64,000 bases of DNA from positions 1 to 64,000 of the forward strand of contig NZ_SPQT01000025.1 of assembly GCF_004571025.1 (NCBI RefSeq), read 5' to 3'. Shown one piece after another: positions 36,561 to 46,263 of the stretch. Both the position numbers and the translations under genes were made by a program. A model generated the notes under the pieces. The model ran no database searches. It was not told the origin of the DNA and saw nothing but the letters and a program-made list of their open reading frames with translations. The stretch is from Bradyrhizobium niftali (GTDB taxonomy: Bacteria > Pseudomonadota > Alphaproteobacteria > Rhizobiales > Xanthobacteraceae). How positions within the stretch are numbered: the stretch's first letter is position 1; the number at the start of each line of letters is the position of its first letter.

Positions 36561-37382
36561 TCACAAAGCTCGCGCGGGCGTACGCCGAAAGCCTCGACCA
36601 ACTTTGGCAATCAGGACATTGCGCGCCATGACGATTGGCCTGTGCAACGCACGCCCCAGCCAGCCTGCCCGCCGACGCAACCTATTGATCATTGACGTGT
36701 CAGCCTTGGATTGGTTCCACTCTTTTCGGCGATCGATCTCGATGTTGCTGACAACGGACGCTTGCTGAACCAACAAGGGCCGGATCTCTCCAAACGTAGC
36801 ATTGTATCCTTCATAGCCAACCAAAAGGTGATCGGTCGGCCAATCGAGGATGGAAAGGCGGCTTAACAATGCTTTCGCGCCACGCAGGTTGACCGCGTAT
36901 CCGGCCGAACCAAGCGTAGGATTCAAAGGCACAATGAGTTTTGTAAACTTCCCACTGGATATGACCGGGCCGGTGCGGGAGGTGTGATCATAGAAAATGC
37001 CTTCCAGCTTAACTACGTCGCAACGCGCCAGATAATGCGGCAGCTCAGTGCGATAGAACTCCAGAAAGCTGTCCGCAAACTCGGCATCATCTTCCAGGAT
37101 GACTGCCCGATCGATGTTTTGTCGCACCATCCGACGCAAAATACCCATATGGGACAGCGTGCAACAGATCTCGCCAGTAGTAAGCGGACGCCCGATCTTC
37201 GTATTAATGAAATCCCTTCTGATGACGGAGCGGATCAACGACAATTTGCGTTTTCCGTCGATTGCCGAAAATCGGCAATAGGGCAGCCCAGCCCGAACCA
37301 TAAAGTTCCGGATAGTCTCCCAACGCTCCATGTCACGCGTTAGATTAATGATGAAAATCGGAATATTGGTCTCGTTTGCCAT
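36561..37382 (-). CDS. Glycosyltransferase family 25
   Basis: 273 residues. Same order as its neighbour: IFIINLTRDMERW, DGKRKLSLIRSVIRRDF, EICCTLSHMGILRRMV, VILEDDAEFADSF and TLGSAGYAVNLRGAKALL. The two are clearly paralogues but well diverged, and this one is visibly more AT-rich. The tail-to-tail arrangement looks like an inverted duplication or independent insertion. Donor sugar is unknown. Confidence 0.9.
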   Translation of the reverse strand: MANETNIPIFIINLTRDMERWETIRNFMVRAGLPYCRFSAIDGKRKLSLIRSVIRRDFINTKIGRPLTTGEICCTLSHMGILRRMVRQNIDRAVILEDDAEFADSFLEFYRTELPHYLARCDVVKLEGIFYDHTSRTGPVISSGKFTKLIVPLNPTLGSAGYAVNLRGAKALLSRLSILDWPTDHLLVGYEGYNATFGEIRPLLVQQASVVSNIEIDRRKEWNQSKADTSMINRLRRRAGWLGRALHRPIVMARNVLIAKVGRGFRRTPARAL

Positions 37383-37582
37383 CGTGCTTCCGAAAACGCA
37401 GGGGTCTTAATCGTGCGACGGTCGAACTGTAGACCAAGCATGCGGCGAGTGCTAGTTAGAGGTCAGGCAGCCAGTTGCCAAGAGCGGGCTCAGCAAATCT
37501 CGAAATCTTGCCGCTGACATGACCGTGCCCTAATCTATATTGGACAATGGAGCCTCGACGGCTAATCCCTTACGGTTGAGCA
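37383..37582. promoter_or_regulatory. Divergent promoter region
   Basis: 200 bases between the leftward GT25 and the rightward GT-B gene, with no open frame of interest. The segment tctatattggacaatgg (37533-37549) could hold a promoter element for the rightward operon; this is only a guess from composition. Confidence 0.3.
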
Positions 37583-38752
37583 ATGAAGAACATCCTTTGG
37601 ATCTGCGGACGATTGCCTACACCGTTATTCACCGGCGACGCGCTCTACTCTGCGGGCCTGTTGAAAGCGTTGGCGCAGACCAATGAAGCAGCAATCACTC
37701 TGGTTGGGACCCGCAGGACTGACGAGCCGGTGGGCGACCATATCCTGAGCCTGCCAAACACCACTTGTGTCGACGTTCCCCCCACCCGCTCGTCAGGCCT
37801 CCGGAGTCTGCTTTCGCCCCTTCCGCGAGATGCGTTCAATCTGAGTACGCCCGAACTAAGTCGGTCTCTGGCAAAACTACTGCAGCAAAATTGGGATTGG
37901 ATCGTGATCGATCACGCCTATTCCGCAGGGCCGCTCTCCGCAATTCTGCAAAACCGCAAACGCGCATCGATCTGCTATATCTCGCATAACGCCGAGGGGG
38001 CCATCCGGCCGCGGATCGCTAGCAGCTTCAACAACCCGCTGCGCCGGACACTCATGCGGCTGGATGCCGAAAAATATCGCAGATTGGAGAACATGATTCT
38101 GCAAACTGCAGATGCTGTCACGTGTATCTCTGCCGAGGATGCATCCTACTTCGAGCGGTTCTCGAGGCAGGTCCACATTGTTCCACCGGTCTATCTTGGC
38201 TCTGTCTGCCCTGCCCGTCAGATCCAATCCGACTGCCCTCGCTCATTGCTCCTCCTGGGCTCTTTTGAGTGGGGCGCCAAGCAAAGGAACCTAGAGCTAA
38301 TCGTGGAAAGCCTGCTACCGGCTCTTCAACAGAATGGAGTTACCCTCAACGTCGTCGGCACAGTCCCGCAGCATTTTCGCGATCGTTTCACCAGCTTCCG
38401 CCCGCATTTGTCGTTCCATGGACGTGTCGACGATGTTTCGCCATTTGTCGCCTCCTGCCGCGGGGGGCTGGTGCCGGATTTGCTTGGCGGCGGGTTCAAA
38501 CTCAAAGTTTTGGACTATGCGTTCCAGCGGCTGCCGATATTCGGTTTACGCAATGCGCTGGCCGGCACCACCGTCACGGAACAATTAGCAATGTTCCCTG
38601 CCGACGGCTTGGACAGCCTCGCCGAGACCATCATTCGCAACATCGATGACCTTGCCACGCTCAATCGAAACCAGGATTCACTATTCGAGTTGCTTTCCGC
38701 CCGGTTCGGCCTGGAAGCCGGAACCCGTTATCTTTCGAAGGTCTTTCTGTGA
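37583..38752 (+). CDS. GT-B glycosyltransferase (GT4-like)
   Basis: 389 residues. Amino-terminal Rossmann half: ILWICGRLPTPLFTGDALYS, a glycine-containing acceptor loop, WIVIDHAYSAGPL and CYISHNAEGAIR; carboxy half: LLLLGSFEWGAKQRNLELIVESL, HGRVDDVSPFVASCRGGLVPDLLGGGFKLKVLDYAFQRLPIFG, where GGGFKLKVLDY corresponds to the donor-site region. Similar proteins occur in EPS loci. It is followed after 92 bases by a Wzy-like gene. Confidence 0.85.
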   Translation: MKNILWICGRLPTPLFTGDALYSAGLLKALAQTNEAAITLVGTRRTDEPVGDHILSLPNTTCVDVPPTRSSGLRSLLSPLPRDAFNLSTPELSRSLAKLLQQNWDWIVIDHAYSAGPLSAILQNRKRASICYISHNAEGAIRPRIASSFNNPLRRTLMRLDAEKYRRLENMILQTADAVTCISAEDASYFERFSRQVHIVPPVYLGSVCPARQIQSDCPRSLLLLGSFEWGAKQRNLELIVESLLPALQQNGVTLNVVGTVPQHFRDRFTSFRPHLSFHGRVDDVSPFVASCRGGLVPDLLGGGFKLKVLDYAFQRLPIFGLRNALAGTTVTEQLAMFPADGLDSLAETIIRNIDDLATLNRNQDSLFELLSARFGLEAGTRYLSKVFL

Positions 38753-38844
38753 GGGGAACGGCATTGTATCTTCGCCGGCAAGTCGCAGCGGGGCCGCTCC
38801 AAATGGATGGGCTTCGAGGCCCGCAGACTGTCGACGGACGCTAG

Positions 38845-40104
38845 ATGAGTTCAACCACCGCCAGCACCATGGACTCGGCGTCGGGCCCGATCTCGGAACT
38901 TCAGTCGGATTTCGAACTGAACTCGACCGGAAAGCGCCTGGTCTCGATCTCGATTTTCTCCGTCCTCTTCCTTGGCCAAATTGCTTACAACATCGGAGAA
39001 TTTCCGCTCGCATGCGACTTGGTCTGTTACGCTCTGTTGACAGCCTACCTGTTAGCCTCCGGATACGCCGCGCCGAGCGTTCCTTCCCTGTTTGTGTTCA
39101 TAAGCGTGATCGCGCTCGCCGCGTTTCGTATTCCCTTCGCAACTTCCGGCACGTCCTGGAGCTCGCTTCTGCTTCTGACCGTCCTCTACCTACCATTGTG
39201 CTTCCGTTTCAAATGCCGCCCCGGACTTGAACCTGTTCAGGATTACACGCTGAACGCCTATGTCTTGGTAGCGTCCTCGATCGCAGCAACGGCCGTTGTG
39301 CAAATCGCGCTGGTCAATGGCCTTCACCTCAAGGCACTCGCGAACATTTACTTTGTATTACCCCAAGCATTGCGCGGCGCCGGCTTCTATACTTTCTTCC
39401 GTGAAGAAGGAGGCATCGTAAAAGCCAACGGGTTCTTTCTTCGTGAAGCGGCCGATCTGTCGCTTGTAACGGGGCTCGCCCTCCTCATCGAATATCGTAC
39501 CAGAAAGAGATCGATCGTATTGGGTCTGCTTGCGGCAGGCTTGCTGTGCTCATTCTCCGGCTCAGGATTGATCGCAGTGTTCGCCGGTTTGCTACTGCCC
39601 AAAACGGCGAATCGCATTCCTGCCTTCATCGTCACTGCAGTCGGCGCGGTGCTATTGCTCGTCATTCTCTACAATCTGGAGCTCCCGTTTCTCGCCCCGT
39701 GGTTTGACCGCCTGTCTGAGTTTGGAAAGTCCGGAACGAGCGCTTATGCCCGATTTGTGGCCCCAATGGAGATGGTACAAAACAGCCTCGACGGCGGGAT
39801 ATTGAACACGTGGCTCGGCAAGGGCGCCGGCAGCTTCTTCCGGGACCTCTCGCTGGCCCGATTTACCTATGAAGTGGCCGATCCGACCTGGGCCAAGGTA
39901 ACTTACGAATACGGCCTGCTTGGATTTGTTCTGCTGCTGACGCTGGTCACGATCCGGCTGTATTCGAGTTCCCTGAGGGTCGAGGCTTGCCACTTTTTTC
40001 TGGTGAGTTGGATTGGCTTTTCGTTTCTGCTCAAGCCAAATTACTGTCTCTTGATCTGGCTTCTGACCCTCGTGCCGAACGCACGTCGGCTGTCCAGGCC
40101 ATGA
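38845..40104 (+). CDS. Wzy/O-antigen-polymerase-like membrane protein
   Basis: 419 residues with about ten membrane helices and a larger loop near residues 285-340 (PWFDRLSEFGKSGTSAYARFVAPMEM ... WLGKGAGSFFRDL), the usual place of the periplasmic catalytic loop in polymerases/ligases. The segment EVADPTWAKVTYEYGLLGF fills the position of the common HNxxLxxxxExG motif but lacks the His. It could be the repeat-unit polymerase for one of the polymers. Family sequence conservation is low, so polymerase is inferred from topology and location. Confidence 0.7.
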   Translation: MSSTTASTMDSASGPISELQSDFELNSTGKRLVSISIFSVLFLGQIAYNIGEFPLACDLVCYALLTAYLLASGYAAPSVPSLFVFISVIALAAFRIPFATSGTSWSSLLLLTVLYLPLCFRFKCRPGLEPVQDYTLNAYVLVASSIAATAVVQIALVNGLHLKALANIYFVLPQALRGAGFYTFFREEGGIVKANGFFLREAADLSLVTGLALLIEYRTRKRSIVLGLLAAGLLCSFSGSGLIAVFAGLLLPKTANRIPAFIVTAVGAVLLLVILYNLELPFLAPWFDRLSEFGKSGTSAYARFVAPMEMVQNSLDGGILNTWLGKGAGSFFRDLSLARFTYEVADPTWAKVTYEYGLLGFVLLLTLVTIRLYSSSLRVEACHFFLVSWIGFSFLLKPNYCLLIWLLTLVPNARRLSRP

Positions 40105-40138
40105 CGCCCCTTGTGCCGATATCCCACCGTGGAACGCA

Positions 40139-41239
40139 CTACCTCACCACCCTAAGAACGTTGAGGGCGACCCTCATCAATCTGGGGCGGCTTGTTGGTG
40201 CGTAGCGCCAACTTACGAGGGAGCGGGAAAGCTGCCTGGGGCCAGCCACCACCGCTATGGTCCAGAATAACAACGACATTCGCTGGGAGTATGAAAAACC
40301 CTGCGGATAGGACAGGGCTCGGAGAAAGTCAGCAATGATGCGTCTTGCGCTGTCCTTCGCGATCGGATGACGGTCGGGCCGCAATGCGTATGACGCAGCG
40401 CGCAGGCAAAGAAACAGCATGTTTCTGTTCAACGCCTCAGGGGCGACAGACAACCCAACACTGGCGGCAATTTCGCGAAAATACCCAATCCGTCGCCGGG
40501 TGACATCCACTTCTCGGGCGAAGCGGGTGTCTTCCAATTCCAAAAATGCACCGTGATTTGCGCCGTGGACGCGGTAATCCACGAGCGGTTTGGGGATTGT
40601 GATCACATCACCAAACGCGGGGGCAGCCGTCACCAAATAGCTGTCGGGCGCTCTGTCCACGAAGTCGGTCTTGAAACTGAAAATTTGATCAACGACCTCG
40701 CGTGGATAAGCATTGCCAGACCCCGGCGGGGTTGGGTAGACGCCCGCAGTAATTGCCCACTCACGAATTTGTTGAGGCGTAGGGGTTACAAAATACTGTG
40801 GCAGAATACTGCCCGTTGCATCTCCATCTGCATCAATTGTTCGCATTTGAAACTGGAATTTGCTGGCTTTTTCAGACCAAACCGCCGCAATTTCGGTCAT
40901 TACGTCGGGATGTAGCGCATCGTCGGAATCCAGAAAGATGACGACGTCGCCTGAAGAACGGCGGAATCCATTCACGCACGAGGGCATTTGGCCGGCATTT
41001 GCCTGTTCGATAAGCGTAATTCTGTCCGCAAACTTTCCAATCACCTCAAGCGAATTGTCTGTCGATCCATCGTCGACAACGACCACTTCCACCTTAGGCC
41101 ATCGAATTCCTAACGCACTCCTGATCGCCGCGCCTACAAACTTTGCATAGTTGTAGTTCGGGATGACGACAGAAAGAGCTAATTCACTCGGGTCCCGGGG
41201 CATTTCGATCCTGACTGACGAACATTCTGGTCGGTCCAT
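40139..41239 (-). CDS. Family 2 glycosyltransferase
   Basis: 366 residues. Motifs: LSVVIPNYNYAKFVGAAI, VVVDDGSTDNSLEVI and IFLDSDDALHPDV. A long carboxy-terminal region has helices possibly associated with the membrane (MSLLFWTIAVVAGP). It is convergent with the Wzy-like gene and divergent from the FkbH operon; the 70-base gap to the latter must contain both promoters. Specific sugar unknown. Confidence 0.87.
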   Translation of the reverse strand: MDRPECSSVRIEMPRDPSELALSVVIPNYNYAKFVGAAIRSALGIRWPKVEVVVVDDGSTDNSLEVIGKFADRITLIEQANAGQMPSCVNGFRRSSGDVVIFLDSDDALHPDVMTEIAAVWSEKASKFQFQMRTIDADGDATGSILPQYFVTPTPQQIREWAITAGVYPTPPGSGNAYPREVVDQIFSFKTDFVDRAPDSYLVTAAPAFGDVITIPKPLVDYRVHGANHGAFLELEDTRFAREVDVTRRRIGYFREIAASVGLSVAPEALNRNMLFLCLRAASYALRPDRHPIAKDSARRIIADFLRALSYPQGFSYSQRMSLLFWTIAVVAGPRQLSRSLVSWRYAPTSRPRLMRVALNVLRVVR

Positions 41240-41309
41240 TTTCCACGCCAGCTTCCTTCATGCTGTCTTGTGATAAGGACACCCCAACCAAGGCGAAGGA
41301 GAGTCGCGT

Positions 41310-43346
41310 GTGGTGAAGAGCCGTGCCACGAAACTGTCTAATTGTGTTCACGGATCTGACCTAACTGGCATGGTACGCGATTTGCTAGCACAACTACAAA
41401 TCTACGAAGTAGACTTGGAAGTGACGATGTCCGCTGAACTGTATCGGGAACTGTCTTGGCTTCCAAGACCGCCCGAGGATTTCTCTTCTCGCTGCAAAGA
41501 CCTTTTGATGACCGGGACCGAGTTGGGAGACCAAATCCGGTTTCTCGCGACCCATGCGCTGGATGAGCGGCAGCTTTCGCGATTGGGACGCGCGATTGTC
41601 TCGGCCCGCGAGCAGGGACGGTCCCTGCAACCGTTGGCTCCATTTCGGCTTGGCCTGATCGGAAACGGCACCTTGGATCTCATGGTCCCCGTCCTGATTG
41701 CGACGGCCGCGCGCCACGGCTTTGCCCTCGAATGCATCACCGGTGCGTACGATCAATTCCTCCAGGACGCCTTGCAGCCGGACTCACGTCTCAACACATC
41801 CCGACCAGATGCAGTCCTGGTTGCGCTCGATCACAGAGGCCTTGCGCTTCAACCCAGCCCTGGCAACGAACAGGTTGCCGCTCAGACCATCGACGCCGCA
41901 ATCGGCCTCCTCAACACCATTCGTGCGGCGATTGCGCGCAACAGCGGCGCTGTCTGCATCGTCCAGACACTTGCGGCTCCTCCGGAAGGGCTGTTCGGAT
42001 CCTTCGATCGCGCGCTGGGCGGAACGAGCAGAAACCTCGTTGATCGCTTCAACCAAAAGGTGTGCGAGGCGGTCCTCCAGTCAAATGATCTGCTCCTCGA
42101 CGTTGCAGGCGTTGCTGAAACGGCTGGCCTTGCAAACTGGCATTCCCCGGCACAATGGAATTTGGCTAAACTGCCATTTTCCGATGATTACGTTCCGCTC
42201 TACGCAGATCACATCTGCCGGATCATTGGAGCGATGCGCGGCAAGAGTCGCCGATGCCTCGTGCTCGACCTCGACAACACAGTTTGGGGCGGCATCATCG
42301 GTGACGATGGACTTGAAGGAATTCAGATCGCGCAAGGCGACGCCACAGGCGAAGCGTTCTTGTCGGTCCAGCAGCTTGCCCTCGCCTTGCGTGCACGTGG
42401 CGTCGTTCTGGCCGTAAGTTCGAAAAATACGGATGCGATCGCACGGCGTCCCTTCAAGGAGCATCCGGACATGCTCCTGAAGGAGGATCACATCGCCGTG
42501 TTCCAGGCAAACTGGGATGATAAGGCAACCAACATACGTGCGATCGCAAAGGAATTGGCGCTTGGTCTGGATTCCTTCGTTTTCCTCGACGACAATCCGG
42601 TCGAGCGCGGCCTGATCCGGCGCGAAATCCCTGAAGTGGCGGTTCCCGAACTGGACAGCGATCCCGCCAGCTACGCCCGCACCCTCGCGGCAGCAGGCTA
42701 TTTTGAGGCAATCGCCTTTTCCGATGAAGATCGCGCGCGGGCCGACATGTATCAGGCAAACGCCCGCCGCTTGAATTTGCAGGGACAGACTTCGGACCTT
42801 CAGTCCTATCTGCGGTCGCTGGAGATGCGTATCGTGTTCGGCTCCTTCGATCGCACGACGAGGTCGCGCGTTACACAGCTGATCAACAAGAGCAACCAGT
42901 TCAATCTGACCACTCGCCGTTATACCGAGCCCCAGATCGAACAGCTCGAGCACGACGGTGATGCGATGACGCTGCACGTCCGGCTGCTTGATAAGTTCGG
43001 CGACAACGGGATCATTTGTGTCGTCATATGCCGCCCGTCCCGCCCGGGCACCTGGACCATCGACACCTGGCTAATGAGCTGCCGAGTGCTGGGACGGTGC
43101 GTCGAACAGGCGGTGCTTGCTGAGATCTTGTTCCGTGCACGCGCTGCAGGCATCTCGACCCTGGAAGGCCTTTACGTTCCAACCGAGCGAAACGAGATGG
43201 TCGCCGAACATTATGGAAAGCTTGGATTTACGCGGATAGAAACCGCTTCCGACGGCAGCAGCCGATGGGAGCTGAAAACCGATGCAGAACTCGGCGACCT
43301 GCCGATGACTGTGGAGCGTGAACAACTGCAGCTGCAGCCTGCTTAA
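41310..43346 (+). CDS. FkbH-type HAD-IIIC protein (acyl-ACP loading)
   Basis: 678 residues. Start GTG 41310 with GGAGAG upstream (GTG 41313 also possible). An amino-terminal SGNH-like alpha/beta region (about 90-300) precedes the HAD domain with nucleophile motif LDLDNTVWGG (D320, D322), SSKN near 370 and FLDDNPVER near 428. The carboxy-terminal part (about 500-655) resembles a GNAT acyltransferase, containing NKSNQFNLTTRR and LEGLYVPTERNEMVAEHYGKLGF. FkbH relatives load a glyceryl unit from 1,3-bisphosphoglycerate onto an ACP in polyketide pathways. Here it opens an operon with ACP, VOC and an MBOAT acyltransferase, suggesting the carrier-bound acyl unit is used on a polysaccharide. Confidence 0.92.
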   Translation: MVKSRATKLSNCVHGSDLTGMVRDLLAQLQIYEVDLEVTMSAELYRELSWLPRPPEDFSSRCKDLLMTGTELGDQIRFLATHALDERQLSRLGRAIVSAREQGRSLQPLAPFRLGLIGNGTLDLMVPVLIATAARHGFALECITGAYDQFLQDALQPDSRLNTSRPDAVLVALDHRGLALQPSPGNEQVAAQTIDAAIGLLNTIRAAIARNSGAVCIVQTLAAPPEGLFGSFDRALGGTSRNLVDRFNQKVCEAVLQSNDLLLDVAGVAETAGLANWHSPAQWNLAKLPFSDDYVPLYADHICRIIGAMRGKSRRCLVLDLDNTVWGGIIGDDGLEGIQIAQGDATGEAFLSVQQLALALRARGVVLAVSSKNTDAIARRPFKEHPDMLLKEDHIAVFQANWDDKATNIRAIAKELALGLDSFVFLDDNPVERGLIRREIPEVAVPELDSDPASYARTLAAAGYFEAIAFSDEDRARADMYQANARRLNLQGQTSDLQSYLRSLEMRIVFGSFDRTTRSRVTQLINKSNQFNLTTRRYTEPQIEQLEHDGDAMTLHVRLLDKFGDNGIICVVICRPSRPGTWTIDTWLMSCRVLGRCVEQAVLAEILFRARAAGISTLEGLYVPTERNEMVAEHYGKLGFTRIETASDGSSRWELKTDAELGDLPMTVEREQLQLQPA

Positions 43347-43390
43347 GCCAATCCTTTTCCCGCAAGCCTTTACGCCCGAGCTGATCGTCG

Positions 43391-44830
43391 ATGAGCCTCA
43401 CATCTCCACTGTTTTTCGCTTTCCTGGCCGGAGTCATTCTCGCCTATCACATCAGCGAGTCCGTTCCGTATCGCAGGTTGGTGCTCGGATTCGGCAATGC
43501 AATCTTCATCGCCAGTTACCTCACCGACTACATCCAGATCCTGCCCCTGCTTGCTTTTCTGCTCTTGGGCTATGCATGCGTTTCGATTCTTTCCGTCTGG
43601 AAGTCTTCGCTTGCGCTGGGTCTCGCGGTCCTTGGCGTTCTGGCCTGCTATGTCTTCCTGAAGCGGTTTTCCTTCTTCGATGATCTCGGTCGTCTCCCCT
43701 TTCCATATTTGACGATCGGGCTGTCCTATATCCTGTTCCGAATCCTGCACATAATGGTCGATGTCCATTCGGGGGACCTCGAAGAGCGAATCGGGCCGAC
43801 CGCATTCTTCCGCTACACGTGCAATTTTCTGTGCTTTGTGTCCGGTCCGATCCAGCGCTATCAGGACTTTCGCGCCGCAGATGGGATCGCCGTTGTCAAG
43901 CTCGACGCAGACGCCGTATTCCGGGCCTTTTCCAGAGTGGTTGCCGGCTACGCGAAATTTGTGATCATCGCCGCTGTGGCAGAGTACGCGTTCTCGTTCC
44001 TGAAGCCGCAGCTATTTCAGGCTGGCGACCCGTCGTTCGCGAGGCTGTGCATGCTCTATGCTGCCGCCGCTTCGCTCTACACCGTGTATCTGTACTATAA
44101 TTTCTCCGGATACATGGACATAGTTCTCGCCAGCGGGGTGCTACTCGGTCAGACCCTGCCGGAAAACTTCGACAGACCTTTCTCTGCCCGCAGCTTCCTC
44201 GAGTTTTGGCAGCGTTGGCACATGACGCTCTCACAGTGGTTCAAGTTCTATCTGTTTAATCCGCTCGTCATGCTCCTGATGTCTTGTTTTCCTGCGCCCG
44301 CGCTCACGGCCTATCTTGGCGTTTTCGCTTTTTTCGTCACGTTTCTCGTGATGGGCGTTTGGCACGGGACCACGGCCGTGTTCGTCGTCTACGGATTGCT
44401 GATGGGGGCTGGCGCTAGCATCAACAAGCTATGGCAGGTCGCCTGCGCGGAACGCCTTGGAAAGAAGCGCTACAGGACGATGACCGAGACCTTGGGCTAC
44501 GTCTATTTTGCGCGCGGCGTCACAATCAGCTATTTCGTGTTGGCCTTGACATGCCTGTGGACGCCTGAATTGTCCGATTTCACGCGTTTGATTGGCCGGC
44601 TTGGCCCTGCCGGGATGTCGGCTGCGTTTGCCGGGATTGCGTTTGCGTTTGGACTGTTCTGGTGGCTGGCTGATCGGGTCGCCCCCCGCCTGGCCGCGCC
44701 AGCCTTTCTGGCAACCGCGCGCGACAGCCTTGTCGGCCGAAACCTGACGCTGGCGAGCCAGATGATGGTCATCGTCGCGGTCACCGCGTTGCTCCATAAG
44801 TCTCCCGACTTCGTCTACAAGGCGTTCTAA
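43391..44830 (+). CDS. MBOAT-family O-acyltransferase (AlgI-like)
   Basis: 479 residues, about 11 membrane segments. Family landmarks: SYILFRILHIMVDVHSG, NFLCFVSGPIQRYQDF, YYNFSGYMDIVLASG, FLEFWQRWHMTLSQWFKFYLF and GVWHGTTAVFVVYG with the catalytic-type His at 325. In alginate synthesis AlgI passes the acyl group across the membrane for a periplasmic partner to place on sugar. The SGNH-like protein encoded one base downstream is the likely partner, and the upstream FkbH plus downstream ACP suggest the donor is acyl-ACP. Confidence 0.93.
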   Translation: MSLTSPLFFAFLAGVILAYHISESVPYRRLVLGFGNAIFIASYLTDYIQILPLLAFLLLGYACVSILSVWKSSLALGLAVLGVLACYVFLKRFSFFDDLGRLPFPYLTIGLSYILFRILHIMVDVHSGDLEERIGPTAFFRYTCNFLCFVSGPIQRYQDFRAADGIAVVKLDADAVFRAFSRVVAGYAKFVIIAAVAEYAFSFLKPQLFQAGDPSFARLCMLYAAAASLYTVYLYYNFSGYMDIVLASGVLLGQTLPENFDRPFSARSFLEFWQRWHMTLSQWFKFYLFNPLVMLLMSCFPAPALTAYLGVFAFFVTFLVMGVWHGTTAVFVVYGLLMGAGASINKLWQVACAERLGKKRYRTMTETLGYVYFARGVTISYFVLALTCLWTPELSDFTRLIGRLGPAGMSAAFAGIAFAFGLFWWLADRVAPRLAAPAFLATARDSLVGRNLTLASQMMVIVAVTALLHKSPDFVYKAF

Positions 44831-44831
44831 G

Positions 44832-45965
44832 TTGAGATATATCCTTCGACAGACCGCGCTGACCTTTGCATCATTCGCGTTGCTCTATGTTCTGATTGGC
44901 GGCCTGTCCTACCTGGTGTTCCCAGACCCTTCGCACGGAGGGCCTCGCGACTTTCAGGTGGCAGAGCGCACACTGTTCATGACAGTGCCGAAGTACGTGT
45001 TCCTCGGGCGCAGCGTGCTCGACACGCCGGACAGCAAGGTGCTTATCGTAGGAGCCTCCAACACGGCCGTCGGCTTCATCCAGAAGCTCATCCAGCCGAA
45101 ACTGGCGTGCGCCAAGGTTAGCAATCTCGCGATGGGCGGCGCAAACATATCGGAGGTTGCTCAGGTCATCGATCTTGTGCGTGAGACGCAGAGCAGGCCC
45201 AGTGCTGCGCCCAATACGTTCGTCATTGGCGTCTGGTATGGGATGTTTGCGGATTCCGACATCAGATTTGCTGATCCCGATCGGAATCGCGGAGAATCCG
45301 ACCTCGATATTGAGAAGTACCGATACGGCTTCTACCGCCGGACCGCCAATGGCCCCGTCGCGGTCCTACCTTCCAAGTGGCTGGATGCCGGCGTCATGGC
45401 AATTCGCCCGCTTCTCCTTGTCGAGAAGGCTGCACGCGAAGCCAGAACGGGCGTCAATCTGCTCCTGACCGGGCGCCGGTCCGCACAACGGACCGAGGTT
45501 GAACGTGAGGCTGCGGTGATGTCGGAACAGGACAAGAAAAAGGCCCTGGAATATTGGCAGGAAAGCATGGGGTTCAAGAGTGGGATTTCCGAGACGCAGT
45601 TCAACCTGCTGAGCAGCACGGTTGCGTCGTTACTTGATTCGGGAGAGCGGGTCGTACTCGTCGATCTTCCGATCCCGTCGTGGCACCGCGACGCAAGTCC
45701 GTATCAGCTCGGCTACGAACAAAAGCTTCAGGAATTGTCCGGGCAGTTCAAGGAACGATCAAATTTCATCTCAATATCGATGGGCGATCTTGACGGAAAT
45801 TTGGATTACTCTGACGAGGTGCATGCAAAGCGACACTTGGCCAACATCTGGTCGGAAAGATTGGCTGGCATCTTGAGTTCTTTTGCCTGTCAGGAGAAGA
45901 CTAACAAGCCAAAGGTCTCATCGAGAGCTCCCGAACAGGCTACGGCAGCCTCGTCCGATCATTGA
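44832..45965 (+). CDS. SGNH-hydrolase-like periplasmic protein, membrane anchored
   Basis: 377 residues, TTG start one base after the MBOAT stop, so tightly coupled. An amino-terminal membrane anchor (LTFASFALLYVLIGGLSYLVF) precedes an SGNH-like fold: VLIVGASNTAVGF (block I, Ser in GASN), NLAMGGANI (block II Gly), and DEVHAKRHLANIWSERL near the end (block V DxxH). AlgJ/AlgX/DltD-like partners of MBOAT proteins have this arrangement. It probably transfers the acyl group onto the exported glycan. The Asp/His pair is present, so it is likely active. Confidence 0.75.
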   Translation: MRYILRQTALTFASFALLYVLIGGLSYLVFPDPSHGGPRDFQVAERTLFMTVPKYVFLGRSVLDTPDSKVLIVGASNTAVGFIQKLIQPKLACAKVSNLAMGGANISEVAQVIDLVRETQSRPSAAPNTFVIGVWYGMFADSDIRFADPDRNRGESDLDIEKYRYGFYRRTANGPVAVLPSKWLDAGVMAIRPLLLVEKAAREARTGVNLLLTGRRSAQRTEVEREAAVMSEQDKKKALEYWQESMGFKSGISETQFNLLSSTVASLLDSGERVVLVDLPIPSWHRDASPYQLGYEQKLQELSGQFKERSNFISISMGDLDGNLDYSDEVHAKRHLANIWSERLAGILSSFACQEKTNKPKVSSRAPEQATAASSDH

Positions 45966-46014
45966 ATAGTCACCAACGGTCAATGCGCGAACATCGACGT
46001 TAAGGATATTCACT

Positions 46015-46254
46015 ATGGATCAAGCTCAAATCTACGCGAAGCTCACATCTGTCTTCCGCGACGTGCTCGATGAGGACGACCTCGCCCTGACAGCGGCAAC
46101 CACGGCCGATGACGTTGACGGCTGGGATAGCTTGTCTCACATTCGTCTCGTTCTGGCGGTCTCGAAATCCTTTGGCGTGAAGTTCTCCGCATCTGAGATC
46201 GGCGGATTGAAGAACGTTGGCGAGTTCGTCGAACTGATCCAGAAGAAGAGCTGA
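46015..46254 (+). CDS. Acyl carrier protein
   Basis: 79 residues, acidic, with the phosphopantetheine site DSL at 38-40 (S39) inside DVDGWDSLSHIRLVLAV. AAGGA is nine bases before ATG. It is a dedicated carrier: it lies between an SGNH-like protein and a VOC protein in the FkbH operon and not near fatty-acid genes. Expected to be loaded by the FkbH-type protein and to donate to the MBOAT enzyme (inference). Confidence 0.95.
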   Translation: MDQAQIYAKLTSVFRDVLDEDDLALTAATTADDVDGWDSLSHIRLVLAVSKSFGVKFSASEIGGLKNVGEFVELIQKKS

Positions 46255-46263
46255 GAGACCGAG

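Noticed and set aside
38646..39230. 194-codon frame bridging the GT-B and Wzy-like genes
   Set aside because: It overlaps both well-supported genes in another frame and has Arg/Ser/Pro-rich shadow-like composition.
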